Positions 47,880-60,165 of a stretch of 64,000 nucleotides of DNA are shown here, piece after piece. This DNA is from Toxoplasma gondii ME49 (taxonomy: Eukaryota > Apicomplexa > Conoidasida > Eucoccidiorida > Sarcocystidae): contig NC_031479.1 in the NCBI RefSeq assembly GCF_000006565.2, positions 5,172,289 to 5,236,288 of the forward strand, written 5' to 3'. Numbering within the stretch: position 1 is the first letter of the stretch; each line of letters opens with the position of its first letter. Both the position numbers and the translations under genes were made by a program. The notes below the pieces were generated by a model. The model ran no database searches. It was given only the letters and a program-made list of their open reading frames with translations, and was not told the origin of the DNA.

Positions 47880-49829
47880 CTACGATAGCGCACTTTTATA
47901 TCGTTGTGGTCGGTTGTCTCCACACGAAACATCCTGCTGGGCCGCATCAATCCTGTTTTCGGCATTCGCTGGAGCATCTGCAGACATACAAAGAACCCGA
48001 CACGGCTACTTGATCGTGCTCACAAATAGCTTTACGACTAAACAAAAAGCAGCGTTTTCGCCCCGAGGACGGCTGTTGTAGGACTCACCTTCGAATACAG
48101 TTTGCAGCTGTCTATCTTTTCTGTACGTCTTGTGGAGAATGCAGTAGACCAGCACATTCGCAATCCACGGCCCAACGGTCATGCAAAGCATTGCTCTGGA
48201 CAAGGCCCTAGCGTTGCTCTGACGCTGAAGGTCAGTCAACGCAACGAGCTTGTGCGAGTGATCCACACTGATATACCCGAAGACCGTCTGACTCAGAAAA
48301 CCGACCAGCGGTGCCCCAAGAAGCGCAGCTCCAATTCCTTCGCATGTCGACACCTGCGAAGCACAACAACTAGTCATTCAGTCGATTGGCTAGCGCTCAG
48401 TTGTGTGTAAACGAGGTGCTGTCTTGCCGCTTGGTGAACTAGATCGAAACTCCGGGAGCAAAGTGTGCAAAATCGGTATCGTGCTTACTAACGCAAAAAC
48501 CGTCGCTCGGTGCTGGGGTTTTACTATTTCTGATAATATCGGCCTGTTCACCCCTACGCCTGGCCACCCTGCGAGGAAGCCGATAAGGACCGATAGTACC
48601 AGGAAAATCCAAAACGACGATGGTTGTAGTGGGATGCAGGTCAACAAGATGGCCATAAGCCCGGAGCGAAGAATGAGGGAAATCTGCGCCACAAGTGGTC
48701 GACCGTGGTCACGAGAAAGACGCGAAGCATAATCGCCCAAGCACCCAACAAATGGTGCAACGAACATCGCTGCGATCCAGCTGGCGGATACGATGAACGA
48801 AGACCACCAGTCTGTGATGCCGCAGTATTGGAACCACATTGTGCAGAAATTTAGAGCAGACCGAGGTATGCCATTTAGGATTCCCTGCAGAAACATTAAA
48901 CAATACACACTGCACGCGTTTTCGAGGCAGTCGTTATAGTATGCAGAGCACAACTAAAAACTGTATGCGGATTGACCACTTGAACGACTTACCACGAGGA
49001 GCATTGACCAAAAGCTTCCGTTCCACAAAACGTACAAAAGCTCCTTTGGCGAAAACCATTTGACTCCAGAAGATTTTTGAAGTCTCTTCTGTTCTGCAGA
49101 ATCTGGTACTCGCAGGCCCAGGCAGATAGCCATGACTATAGATACCAGTCCACACATGGCGAAAGCGTATCTCCACCCTTCAGCGCCAAGAATAAACAAG
49201 CCAGAGACAGAAGTTGCGGCCTGCAAAGATATGATTCGCCCCAAGGACTGGAAGAAGTGCATCGTTCCGAAGCTCGTTCCACGACTCTCGGCGGGAACTT
49301 CTTCAGACAAAACCTTTTGGGAAAGGGGCCCCATGGCTGCCATGAACAGGCCAGTGAAGCACATGAGCGGCATCACTTGCCATGGCATCCAAACAAAGAA
49401 AAACAGAGCACTGGCCAACCCCCATCCAAGAGCAGTAGATGCAAACATTCGACGACGACCGCAGCAGTCAATTGCTAAACCCCAGAGTGGGCATGCTATG
49501 GCGTGCGCTATACGGGAGCACGACGATGCTGTACCTAGTCCCACTGGAGAAAGTCTCAGGTCAATCTCAAGCGACTTGAAACTGGCTGGCAACAGTTGGT
49601 CAGTGGCACCATGGACTGCGGCGTATGTATACGTCGACAAAACAGCTGATCGGCCACCTGGTTGGTAGCCTGTTTCCGGGCACCAGAATAATTCCTGGCA
49701 CGTGAATCGCTTCCTCCTTTGCGCTGGCTGCGCTGGATCCTCGGCAGCAGCAGCGCCATTTTCAACATCTTGCTGGTCACCGAGAAGAGGAGCACCAGAC
49801 TTACTCTCATCAGCCGAAGAAGATCTCAT
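47880..49829 (-). CDS. Major facilitator superfamily transporter
   Basis: Four exons: 49829-48993, 48884-48489, 48353-48089, 47977-47880; 531 residues, all phases consistent. The N-terminus is hydrophilic and cytoplasmic (MRSSSADESKSG). About twelve membrane spans follow. Family marks are the loop 2-3 motif GLAIDCCGRRRMF (A-like), WGLASALFFF, EVPAESRGTSFGTMHFFQSLG (MFS loop) and, in the second half, VGCLGDYASRLSRDHGRP (A-like repeat) and HRATVFAL. The ER..RGT segment and the Gly-rich spans are like phosphate/sugar or spinster-type members, but the substrate cannot be read from sequence. The last exon is a soluble tail rich in Asn/Gln. If its splice (GAAG|GTGAGT) is not used, the protein ends about 27 residues later in another tail. 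Introns are short (108-135 bp). Confidence 0.82.
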
Positions 49830-50194
49830 CTCTGAAGAATCGATCTTCTTCAATGCATATTTCGAGCAGTTACCATCCCATTTCTCGCTGGTGGAGACAA
49901 GACATGGTACAGCTAACTGCGACAAGACTTGAGGATATAGCTAGAAGCATAAACGAGGTTGTCAACGGAACAGAAACAGAATCGCACGAATCCAAAACGA
50001 TTAGAAATAAAATAGTGGTAAGTCCCCATATCAAATACGTAGAACGGTACTGAAAGCAACGCACAACCGTGTTGTGTCGCTACACTGCGCATGTACACTA
50101 CTCTGGCAGACACCGATGCGTTCTGCGCGCGCGCAGGCAACTGTAAAAGTCAGCCTCCAAAACGCCGTCAAACGTGGACAGAAATTTTGTTATA
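49830..50194. promoter_or_regulatory. 365-bp divergent promoter, MFS transporter (-) and secreted coiled-coil protein (+)
   Basis: Compact spacer between two outward start codons, AT-richer than the genes. No WGAGACG heptamer was found here. Confidence 0.45.
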
Positions 50195-51430
50195 ATGAAG
50201 ACCACCATATTTTTGATTGATTTCCTAGGTGTTTTGTCCTTCTGGTTACTCTTCGTAGCAGGCCAAGGGGCAGAGACTGGCAGGACCGACTACGTCCCTC
50301 CTGTGCCACTTGAGGAAGCTAAGCCGGTCACAAACGCCGCAGATGGAGCAGGCTGCTGTGCTGTTGCATCGGATGCTTCCAAAACTCAAGTGAGACAATC
50401 TTCTGTCTGCGGAAGGCATTCTCTCCATCAGTTGCGCTGCATCTAGGCGGAAGCTGAAAAAGAACTCGGTGGGGACGTGTTTGCGCATGACCAGGGAATG
50501 CGTTCTGACATCTCGCTACTTTAGCAAAAACTCTCAAAAACCTGGTCGAGACAAGAGATTCCGCGAACACTGTACGCATCAAGAATGCAATAGCGAAGCT
50601 TGTGACACAACAGCAGGCAGAGCGACTGGTTTCCAAAGCTGTGGAGGCTAAGGCCAAAAAGGATGCCGAGGTTGCCGAGGCGGTACGCTTTCAAATGTGA
50701 ATGCATCTGCCTACGCTATCGAAGCCAGGTGTGTACAGGAAGTCCAAGCCCTCGAAAAGGAACTAGCTGCTCTGTGCGAAGCTCATACGAAATCCGAGCA
50801 AAAAGCCGCCCAGTTAGACGAGCAACTGCTGAAGACCAAGGAAGTCGCGATTGAAAAGGCGCACAAACTAAGCAAAAGCGTAGAGGCCGAGCTGGTGAGG
50901 TTTGTTTTGCCAGTGAATCAACACGGCACTTATTCCAAAGATTCGACACAGGATTTTGTGAAGAGAGAAGTGCAACAGATACAGGTGCGTCGGGTGATAG
51001 CTGCACAGACCGAGTCACGTAACGCGAGGAAATGTATTTCGTCAGTCGGCGCTACCTAAATTTCGTACACAAGATGCTGAAGCTGAGGTAAGTATTTAAC
51101 GGACCTGGCACCTCACAGGTTGTCTTATCATGAGTTTCTGACAGAGGAAGGTACACCAGGCCACCGCGGATATACAGTTAGACGGAGTGGCAGCAGCCGT
51201 AAAGGAAGTGGAAGCTCCCTCTCAGGTGGAGACGGCACAGTTGCAGACAGAAAGAGCAGTAGCTGAGGAGCAGACGGCAGAGGTAAGCGGACACTTACTA
51301 TCAGCGAAAGCGATATATGCGCAAATAAAACTGTCATTTTCAGACAGACACTCAAGGAAGTGGGAAGAGCTCATTTATTTCTGTGCACAAGAGGAAGCAC
51401 AGGAAACACGCTGGAAAGCTGACACCATGA
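50195..51430 (+). CDS. Secreted coiled-coil protein, eight small exons with 56-61 bp introns
   Basis: Exons: 50195-50389, 50447-50468, 50525-50682, 50739-50894, 50952-50984, 51046-51087, 51145-51282, 51344-51430; about 276 residues. Introns are 57, 56, 56, 57, 61, 57 and 61 bp, all GT-AG; six are phase 0 and one phase 1. A signal peptide (MKTTIFLIDFLGVLSFWLLF, cleavage probably near AGQGAETG) opens exon 1, then a short Pro-rich stretch with adjacent Cys (GAGCCAV). The rest is Ala/Glu/Lys/Gln-rich amphipathic helix (AKLVTQQQAERLVSKAVEA, LEKELAALCEAHTKSE, QTERAVAEEQTAE) ending in a basic tail (HKRKHRKHAG). Exons 3 and 4 each encode 52 residues. No membrane span, TEXEL motif or known domain. A dense-granule or other secretory role is inference only. 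The last exon's acceptor is uncertain: use of the AG at 51347 would give a different tail. Confidence 0.66.
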
Positions 51431-54400
51431 GTCGAACAGTGAAGAATGTCGGGCTGTCACTGTATGTTTATCTAAGCATGTCTTTGTGTGAGGAGACTTT
51501 TGATGGTCGTCATGGTTAGTTTCGCGTGCCTCGACACAGCCCCTCAATCATTAATCAGATTCTGTTAACAGTTTGTCGAAGCCAAGAGGGAAATGTGATT
51601 GGCGACAACACAGTATGTTCATATGACATATGAATGATCAAACAAAGTTATGGCAGTTTCGCCTCAAAACGGTGTCGTTCTCTGATGAGTGACAGAAACA
51701 ATCAGACAGCACACAAGAGCATGACAGCTGTTGGGGAAGCCCACACTCCGCCTGCATTGTTATCTGTGAAGAAATGCCTCGTTTAGTCTATTTCAACCCC
51801 CACCCAAATAATTGCGTATGACGTTAAGAACCCGAGCTGTCTTGCAGGGAGGCATTCTGCGTAGGGTGGCACGCATCCGATAGCGGCGTGGTTCCTACTC
51901 TTGTCCCAACTGCGAAAAAGTAGTTGACGAAGTTGGCAGCTCATGTGAAGCCGCTACGTAAGAGACACACCATATCTGACGTCAGTTGCCTAAAAGGCTA
52001 CCTTGTGCTGCATTACCCACTTGAGAAATTTCGTGTTCATTGGAGGGCAACCGCCCCAAAACTGCGCTAGGCTTCCTTAGTCTAATGAACGTTGCCGTAC
52101 CAGCTCTGGATGACTGAGAGTTTGAGCTATTCTGATCTGATGTTTGCGTCTTCGTGTGTGGACCAGATGGAGCGAAATGAAAAAGTGATCTGGTCACGAG
52201 TTTGGTGGCTTTTCGCGAAAAGGACTCGTCGATGCCCTTTCCTTGTCTAAGGATGCTGCCGGGCCTCCTGTATCTGTCAGTTCCCTGCCAGCACATTGGT
52301 CTGAGCAAGGGCTGTGCTCTGTTGTGTAACAGTTGTACACACGACAATGTATGGCTGGGTGCGCATTCTATGGAGCTCACCTCCATCTACAAGACTCGCT
52401 GGTTATATGGCGTACAGGCACAAACATGCAAAGTCTTTCGATGTTACCACGTACAGCCACATGTCAGGCGAATGCGAATACTCCGTTTTTGGTGGCGCAG
52501 AACTTGCTAGTCTCATTTGAGCAATACAGTTGTACCCGACTGGTACAACTAAGCATTATGACTTCTTCGGAAACAGCTGCCGCCGCATCCTGAGGAGAGG
52601 CAGACAACTAATGGACCCCTGGTGCTGACCGTCACTTCAGTTGAGCAAAAAACGACCAGGCGTTTTGCACGTATTCTGCTTCGCCGTGGCAAGCGCATGG
52701 CCTTGATGAGCCCCGGCACCAGAGATGATAAACGCTACTGGCAAAATGTCTACTCCGCCGGGTGTTTCGCATGCCATTATGGTTGAGATGCTGGCGGCGC
52801 TAGAAAACGCTCTAGTCCATCCACCTGGTAAAGAAACTCGTTGCCTGCCTTCCGAACATCCACACCGGTATGCTTTCCCAGGCGTGTCTTCTAGATAGCT
52901 ACTAGGGTTGGAGACGAAGGGAGAGGCTGCTCTCAGTCACTGCCGAAATCGATGTCAAGTCTTGAAACCCGACATCCAACCATGACGTGCCATAACGTAG
53001 AGAGGCATTCATTTCTTCACTGAATACCATCCCCAGTGGATACCACTGGACCGCATTCGACTTCCGTCACCGGAAGGTTCAATCTTGTATCACTGCCTTC
53101 GTTTTTGAATCGGGCTTCTAAGACTAGCAGAACCAGCCACCAACAGCCTCAAGAAGAATACAAGAGAGAAACGAAGGGCAATGTTGTAGGGAATGGCAGG
53201 GAAGATAACAATCGAGCGGAAGGGAGCGGCACGCGAGGCGCATACCAGTAGTCAATTTCTTGCACATCACCTGCAACGTGCGCCCGTTAAAAGTTTTTGC
53301 CTCAAATTACGGACGATAAAAACCGTCGAATGCAGGCATTTTGCTTCATTGTCCTATGATGCACTTTTTCGGTGCTGACCAATGGACAAACTCGTATGCT
53401 TGTTTGTCTTCGTGTGCCATAAGATGTGTATTCACCATTGCAATGTAGCGCATGCGTCTCATCGAAGACTATTTACTGTTGTAAAGAATTCCCTCGTTTC
53501 CGTTCATGACCAACTTCTCCTCCTGCCCATCGGCTCGTACAAGGCCACCTGCTGTAATGGCAGTGATGTCTCCTGCTCCAGCCGCATCGCTACGACAGTC
53601 TTTCTTCAGTCCCTGCTGTCGGTTGGCTCGCGTGCAACGAGAGGCATGCAATCCGTGTCCATCTATCACGGGTACATCAGCGAACCGATGCTTAGCGCGA
53701 AGACAGCAAGAGGAATACGACCGTGTTACCCCAGACTTCGTATTGTTCAAGGCCAGAGGCGAATTTTTCATATGGAGCCGAAAGAATCGGGGGGCTGTAT
53801 ACTGAATTCGTTTTCCTCGTCAGTCGCCCTGTGCTTCAACGGCGCCTGCAGCATGCAAAGAACGGCGGGTCTGATTGGTTGCGCGTGTTCCCCTTCCCTC
53901 TGAAACTGTTGACTAAAACGTGCCGGAATTTCTTTTCTGGAACATCGGTCGCGTAAATTTTAGCACTATGGGAAGCCTCATCCGTTTCAGTGGCATGCCA
54001 GCCTCTTTGTAGGGCTTCTGTGATTTGCGTGTTACAGGCACCAGCGCATGCACATTTTTTTGGTGAGAGTTTTGGGGGCTAGTCTCGCTCTTTCGTCGCC
54101 TTCTGAAGCTCGAATTGTGCTTACGGACCATATGCACATATCTGAATTTACTTCGCTTCTCCAAAGCTGCATTGGCTTTCATTTATTTATGCCCGGCCTC
54201 TGTGTGTGTTTCCAGAGTATAGGAAGATAACGAGAAGACATACTTACATCAGCATGCTTCCCTGTTTCAATCTGAACATGTTTATATCAACATGTACGTA
54301 CCACCGCATATGTGCGGACATACATACTCGAATTTGACTGGACCCCGTTTTTAAAACGACACATACATAGCGGACCGATGTAATATATATATGTATATAT

Positions 54401-54455
54401 ACATATAAAAGCGTGCATCCGGGGACCCAGTTTGCTTCAGAGGGTAGTTTACTAT
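51431..54455. other. Unresolved 3-kb region
   Basis: AT-richer sequence with several medium open frames: plus 53382-53903 (ATG, 173 residues, MDKLVCLFVFVC start) and minus 52386-51982 (ATG, 134 residues). None has a recognised domain, and splice chains like those of the upstream gene were not found. It may hold rapidly evolving or decayed genes and the RecQ promoter. A short (TA)n tract is at 54380-54408. Confidence 0.4.
54380..54408. repeat. Short (TA)n tract upstream of RecQ
   Basis: ATATATATATGTATATATACATAT, about 50 bp before the RecQ start codon. It is among the few AT microsatellites in the right half. Confidence 0.8.
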
Positions 54456-57400
54456 ATGGAGAGAATAGGATCTGCAGGTTTGTCTCTTGTTGACCCCGAC
54501 TGTATCATAATTGAAGATGATACCAGCTCCAGGGGGTCGGCAGCAGTGGAAGAACAACGCGCTGCTTCCGCTGGCGAGGGGGCCGACCAAGCGAAAGCTT
54601 CTCTGGCCGAAGACCAAATTAGAGAAGACGCGATAGTCGCCGATTCTGCGCGAGCAGATCATGGAGTAGCGATCAAGGAACGTCTCCGAGAGGTCAGCCA
54701 GCGGCTCGAAGACGTGGAGGCCCAAATTGCCATGCTCAAGACAGAGCGTATGCAACTGAGGGAAGAAGAGGCGGACCTAACAGCGCAGCTCAAGCGAAAT
54801 CGTCTTGGTAGTACAGCACGGTGTACCTCCGATTCTGAGAAACAGACTTCTCTCGAGCCAGACTGGTCTTCGCGAGACTTTCCGTGGACATCTGCACTGG
54901 AAACGGCCGCGCTTCGGTTCTTTGGAATCCGAGATTTTCGGTTCAATCAGAGGGAAGTGATGAACACGATTCTCTCGTCTCATGACGCCCTTCTTATCAT
55001 GCCAACAGGAGGAGGGAAAAGTCTCTGCTTCCAACTACCCGCTCTGATTGATGGCGCTGCCAGCCGCCTGACGCTCATTGTTTCTCCCCTGCTGTCTCTC
55101 ATGGCCGACCAGGTGGGTTTTTTTGAACGCCCTCAGCTACCAGTCTTTCCAAAGAAAAACGTTTTTGTTCACTGGTCAACATTTTCGCTTAACGACCCTA
55201 ATGAATGCTTGACTTTGTGGACGGGAGAATAATAAATCCAGCTTTCTCGGGTCTTCGAGGGAAAGCATAAGCATGCGTTCGCACGAAAAGGAACTGGGTA
55301 GACTTCGCGGAACTGTCTTCTGCATGCACCACGATATGTCCTCTATCATGAATCAACTGACGTGGAACGAACAACTCAATTGACGGAAGAGCTTTTTTGC
55401 TGCCCTTGCAATCCATTCAAATGAGCGGGCACCTAGAGGATTCTGATATAACGCCGAGTTCGTGCAAAGCGAGTCTCTTGGCTTTCTGTCGTGCAGGTTG
55501 CCGCTTTGCGGGCACTGAGGCTCCACGCGTTTTACTTGTCAGCAACGAGTTCGAAGGACGAAAAAGACGAAGCAAGTAGAGTGCTGAAGCGGCTGGAGGG
55601 AAAGGCTGCTGCGTCCCAGTCACAGAAGGGGCAGAAAACAGAGAATCGGAGCGCCGTCTCACCTGATCGGTCTTCAGAGAATCTAGGGGCTGTGTTCGTA
55701 TACGTGACTCCGGAGCGAATAGCCAAGAGCAAGAAGCTGATGTCTCAGCTGGAGAAAATTCACGCGGCAAAAAACCTTGGTTTGATTGTCGTTGACGAAG
55801 CCCACTGCGCATCTCAAGTAAGAGTTTACGTTTGCTTCGTGAAAGCAAATACTCCGGCATCTACAACACCAGGTTCGTTCTTACTTCTTCAGAGTTGACT
55901 ATTCTAGTGGCTAAACGAGGAAAAATTGTAGCAATGAACCTTTCTGTGCTCCCACTGTCTCTGTTGTGGGCCTTGTTGAGTCCTCTGATCACAATTGTTT
56001 GTCCAGCCACTTCGACCGTCTGCAAACACACAAACATCGACTTCTCGTCGCTCTGCAGCTTGTCGTGTGAGCAGTCCCATCCTCCAGTGATTTCTGTCGT
56101 ACTAGGACGAGAGCGGGTTAAAATTGACGCGTTTGCCGCTGTTGGAAAGTTTCACGGCATTCACTGAAGGGGTCCTGCCAGGCGCTGTAGGTACGTGGTT
56201 TTTGATGGAAAGTGAGTCTAGCAACCATGCCGGTAGACAACGCCACGGTGTGTTTGTGACTGCGTGGCAGCCATCGAGACAGCTTCCGTTCTGGCATGTT
56301 TTTCTGGATTCCTCACTGCAGTGGGGGCACTCCTTTCGACAGGATTATCGGCAGCTGATTTTGCTGAAGACACAGTTCCCACGGGTGCCTTTGTTGGCAC
56401 TCACCGCGACAGCAACGCCTCCAGTCGTAGATGACATTAAAAAAATGTTGCATATACCGTATAGCCGAGTGTTTCGATCACACACAAACCGGGCGAATCT
56501 GTTCTACCACGTCGTCCACAAACCAAAGACAAGCGAGGAGCAAATTCGGCTCATTGCGGACTTCATCAAGGCCTTCAACGGACAGTCAGGAATCCTCTAC
56601 TGCCTTTCGCGAAAAGAGGCAGAAACGCTCTGTGTGGCGCTGAAACGCGACTTCCGCATATCGTGCGCCTTCTACCATGGTGACCTCGATGCCAACAGTC
56701 GTCTCGAGGTAGGGGTCGCTCCAAATTTTTTCCGAAAACATGAGTTAACAAAGCTTTTCCTCTATGGCGGTGTGTGGCGCAGCGCTGATGCAAATTCTAC
56801 CACCGTTATGTGGCCCACCCGTCGGTCTTTATGCCTTGGTGCGAGTGTTCAACTTCTGTATTTTCTCATTCCACTGAATATTTCTTTACGGGTCACAACG
56901 GGAAAGAACGAACTCAACAACAGCGGATCGTACTTGTGACGGCAGTGGATGGTGGACGACTTGAGGCTACCTCTTCCTAACAAAAATCCCTGTTACGTGC
57001 CAGTGACACGTCAGAGTTTGAAGGCGGCAAGTGCACTCTGCGGAAAGTCGGCGATGACATTAGCAGTCGATGTTCAAGCTACTGTGGATGCCATCACTTC
57101 TGAATTAAGAGGGCCTCAGGATCAGTAATGAGCGTACACACGACGAGTCCGCTTGTTTCGTGGTTTTCTTTATATCAGGCTCTATCGGCAGCTCACAGGG
57201 CCACAATCTGTGTGTGTTACGTATGTATACGCAGATCCACAGACAGTGGTCAACAGGATACATCTCTGTCGTCGTCGCGACCGTTGCTTTTGGCATGGGC
57301 ATCAACAAAGCGGACGTACGATTCGTTGTCCACCACTCCCTGCCAAAGTCATTAGACAACTACTACCAAGAAACTGGAAGGGCCGGACGGGATGGAAGCC

Positions 57401-58668
57401 CGGCCCACTGCCTTTTGCTCTATCGTCCGTCCGATGTCAGCAGGCAGTCTGTGATGGTTTACTGGGAACCTTCTGGGCTGCGACTGCTCTACGAAATGGT
57501 CCGCTTCTGTTCGGGCCTCGAGCCGCTCAGAAGTGGCACTTGGAGTGGTCGGCGCTGCCGGAGAGAAGCCATCTGCGCACACTTTGGAGACGCCGCTGTT
57601 TCTTGCGAAAGAATGTGTGACCAGTGTGAGATATCGAAACACAAGGCAGCGGTGAAGACAGTTCCCGTAGGAACAGGACGAAGCCAGCCTGACGCTGGAG
57701 ATGTCGACGTAGGCTCTCTACGGGAGGCAGTCGGAATCATGCTTCGCGTGCTTGAAGATGCTGACAAGAAAGAAAAACAGGCTGACGCTGGAAAGATGAC
57801 CCTGCTGCAGTTACAAACTGAGTGGAAGAAAAAATTGAAGCGCAAAGACTTCGGATCTCCCTCGTTCCCGGCAGATGCCGACGTCCTTCAGGCTATCTTG
57901 ATCAATGCAATATGTCTTGACTACCTTTCGGAAACGTTCGCTCACACGCCATATAGCACTAATTCTTACCTGCAGCTCAACCCAAAAGCTCGACGGTGCC
58001 TCTGCCAATTACAATCGCAGAGTGTCGACGAGGTATTTCGTGATATTGACACCCGCATCTTGGCTGGAAGTCCTGGTTTGTTAACCAGCTGGACCGACTG
58101 CGGTCCTGTTACGTGGTCAAAAAGTCATTCGACGAGTTTGTTGCCACAAACAGGTCGTAAACGGGACAGGGAGGAGACCGAAGACGGAGATTGTGGTGGC
58201 TCGCTGAAGAGAAATGACTTACAATCCAGTAGCTGCTCGGAGTACGCAGGAGTCATACGAACCACTCTCGAGCAGTTTGCGTTGAATATGGGTCGCCAGA
58301 AAGGTGTTTACGCATCGTGTGTTCTGGGAAACAACGAAATCGAACGGCTTTGTTTTCGCCTCTGCTGTGAACAACCGGACGCCACTCATGAGACCCACGG
58401 AGAGGCAGAAGATCGCAACGAAGAAAAAGGTGTGGGATCTTTCATACGCATAGAAAAAGATAACATGCGTAAGAGCCCAGAGAGCTGGAGTGCCTCTGGA
58501 AGCTGGGTGGCAATTTTGCAGGCCGTCGCATTAGGAAGCTCAGTGGAGCTGCCGCCGGCGGAAGTGATACTTGGGCCAGTGCTCGTGGCAAGAAAGATCG
58601 AGCTCTATGGCGACGACATTGTCCGTTCTTGTATTCAGTCTTTGCGAAGACAACCAAGTAAGGGCTGA
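54456..58668 (+). CDS. RecQ-family DNA helicase
   Basis: Four exons: 54456-55112, 55497-55817, 56322-56708, 57235-58668, all phase 0; 932 residues. An acidic, coiled-coil N-terminus ([20 protein letters not shown]) precedes the helicase. Motif 0 is [15 protein letters not shown] and motif [15 protein letters not shown] (Lys188). Motif Ia is [19 protein letters not shown] (319-322), [34 protein letters not shown] and [14 protein letters not shown]. The RQC zinc-binding region follows (CSG, then [17 protein letters not shown]). A hydrophilic insert of about 45 residues separates motif Ia from the TPER/DEAH part. Beyond the RQC region the last 280 residues have no clear HRDC domain. RecQ enzymes unwind 3'-5' and resolve recombination and replication intermediates; BLM/Sgs1-like or RecQ5-like roles cannot be separated here. 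Start chosen at the first ATG (MERIGSAG); the frame is open only 24 bp further upstream without ATG. Confidence 0.93.
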
Positions 58669-60165
58669 TCCCGTCATAATTTTTTCAACGGGTAGCATTT
58701 CGGCAGACTTGAGAATCAAGTGACTTGAAAAGAAGTGAATCTCTCAATGGCTCGGAGAGTTTTCTGATTTGCTTATTTGATGTAGTTGATTAGTTATTGC
58801 AGGCTTCACCTCTTGCCTACCGCTGGCAAAGGACGTTCACCAGGAAAACACCCGTAGCTCGCACGCATGAATCGGCCAACAGCTGCAAGCTCTCTCAGTG
58901 GCATAGTGCGGACACCGGCCTCACTTGGCACGAAGTTTAATACTCATATAGAGTATTATCAGTCACGGTATGTATAACCCAAACCACAAGCAAATTGCAG
59001 CTGAGTGATTAAGGACTGAGGCTGTTTCTCAATACAATTCATGCAGTGCGTCTGGCAACGTCAGAAGGCTTAGCCTGTGGAATTTGTGCTCTTCGCAACC
59101 TCGAGTGGACCAAGTGTGGCAACAACTATACATTAAGCCCGTGTTTAGTAACTTGAGGAAGATGCAGCCTGCTAGTCGGTTGCAATGTCGAAAAAGCATG
59201 AGCGAGTTTAGTTCCGTTTATCTATGTTGTGATTGCCGCATGGTGGAACCAAGACCTCATGACATAGTAACACAGCGATGGTAAAAGAAGGGCACAGGTT
59301 AGACGGAGGATGGGCTCAGCCACTTTTCTGTACGACGCGTGGCATGAGAGGGTCCGTTACTCGATTCCGGTACACTCCACAGGACGTCCAAACAGTTCAT
59401 CTGTGCAGTATTACTCACCCTGCATCGAAGGCGGCATCTCCTGTGTATGTTTCTAACAATCATCTCTTGCCTCGTTTTGCATTTCTAGTTGTTGTCAGTC
59501 TCAAGTTGTACCAGGGTTGTGAAAAAGGAGCTGAGAGTCATCCCTGACTTCGGTTTGCAAACTTGGTAGCAGCTTCAAACATGGCTACGGTTCTGAAAAG
59601 CGGTCCCAAAGCTTCAGGGCTCCGTATTTGTTCCATTTGACGGAGACGGTAGCTCAACGTTTCTTCCGTAAACTGTTTTGGGAGACTGTCAGCTTCCTGT
59701 GACAAAGTTCCAAGGCATCCACCGACGTAGGCGGACACAAACTTCACGTGGCTATTAGCTTATTGTACCATTGTCTCTGTACATTTAAGAAGCTTGTTGC
59801 GAAATCCCATGCGAGGGGTGCAGCGCCAACGATGCTGGAGTTGCGGCTACAGCCGACTCCTTCACATCGATGCACTACCAGGCCGACCACAGAAAGTGAC
59901 CTGCATGAACAGTTCTCTCAGGCACCATGGCTTATTGCTTAGTCCGAAACGAAGGAACGCTTGACACGCAGTACAAAATTGCTGCGCACTGTCACAAAAA
60001 CCGTGTTTCTAAACACACAGCCGCAGCTCTGACATTTCATGAAGAATCAGCCACGCAACCTGTTCACACCTACAACAGAAAGCGCGGCTGCTTCGAAAGA
60101 CCAGGGTATTCTGGTTGAGTGCGAAGCACGTAAACATTCGCAGATTCCCGTTTGATCATATCACT
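58669..60165. other. Intergenic region, convergent RecQ and SOD1 genes
   Basis: About 1.5 kb holding two 3' UTRs. Short chance frames only. Confidence 0.5.

Noticed and set aside
48954..49925. Longer first exon of the MFS transporter starting at 49925
   Set aside because: The first codon is TTG. The first in-frame ATG is at 49829, ahead of the hydrophilic N-terminus, and the exon must end at the GTAAGT donor at 48992.
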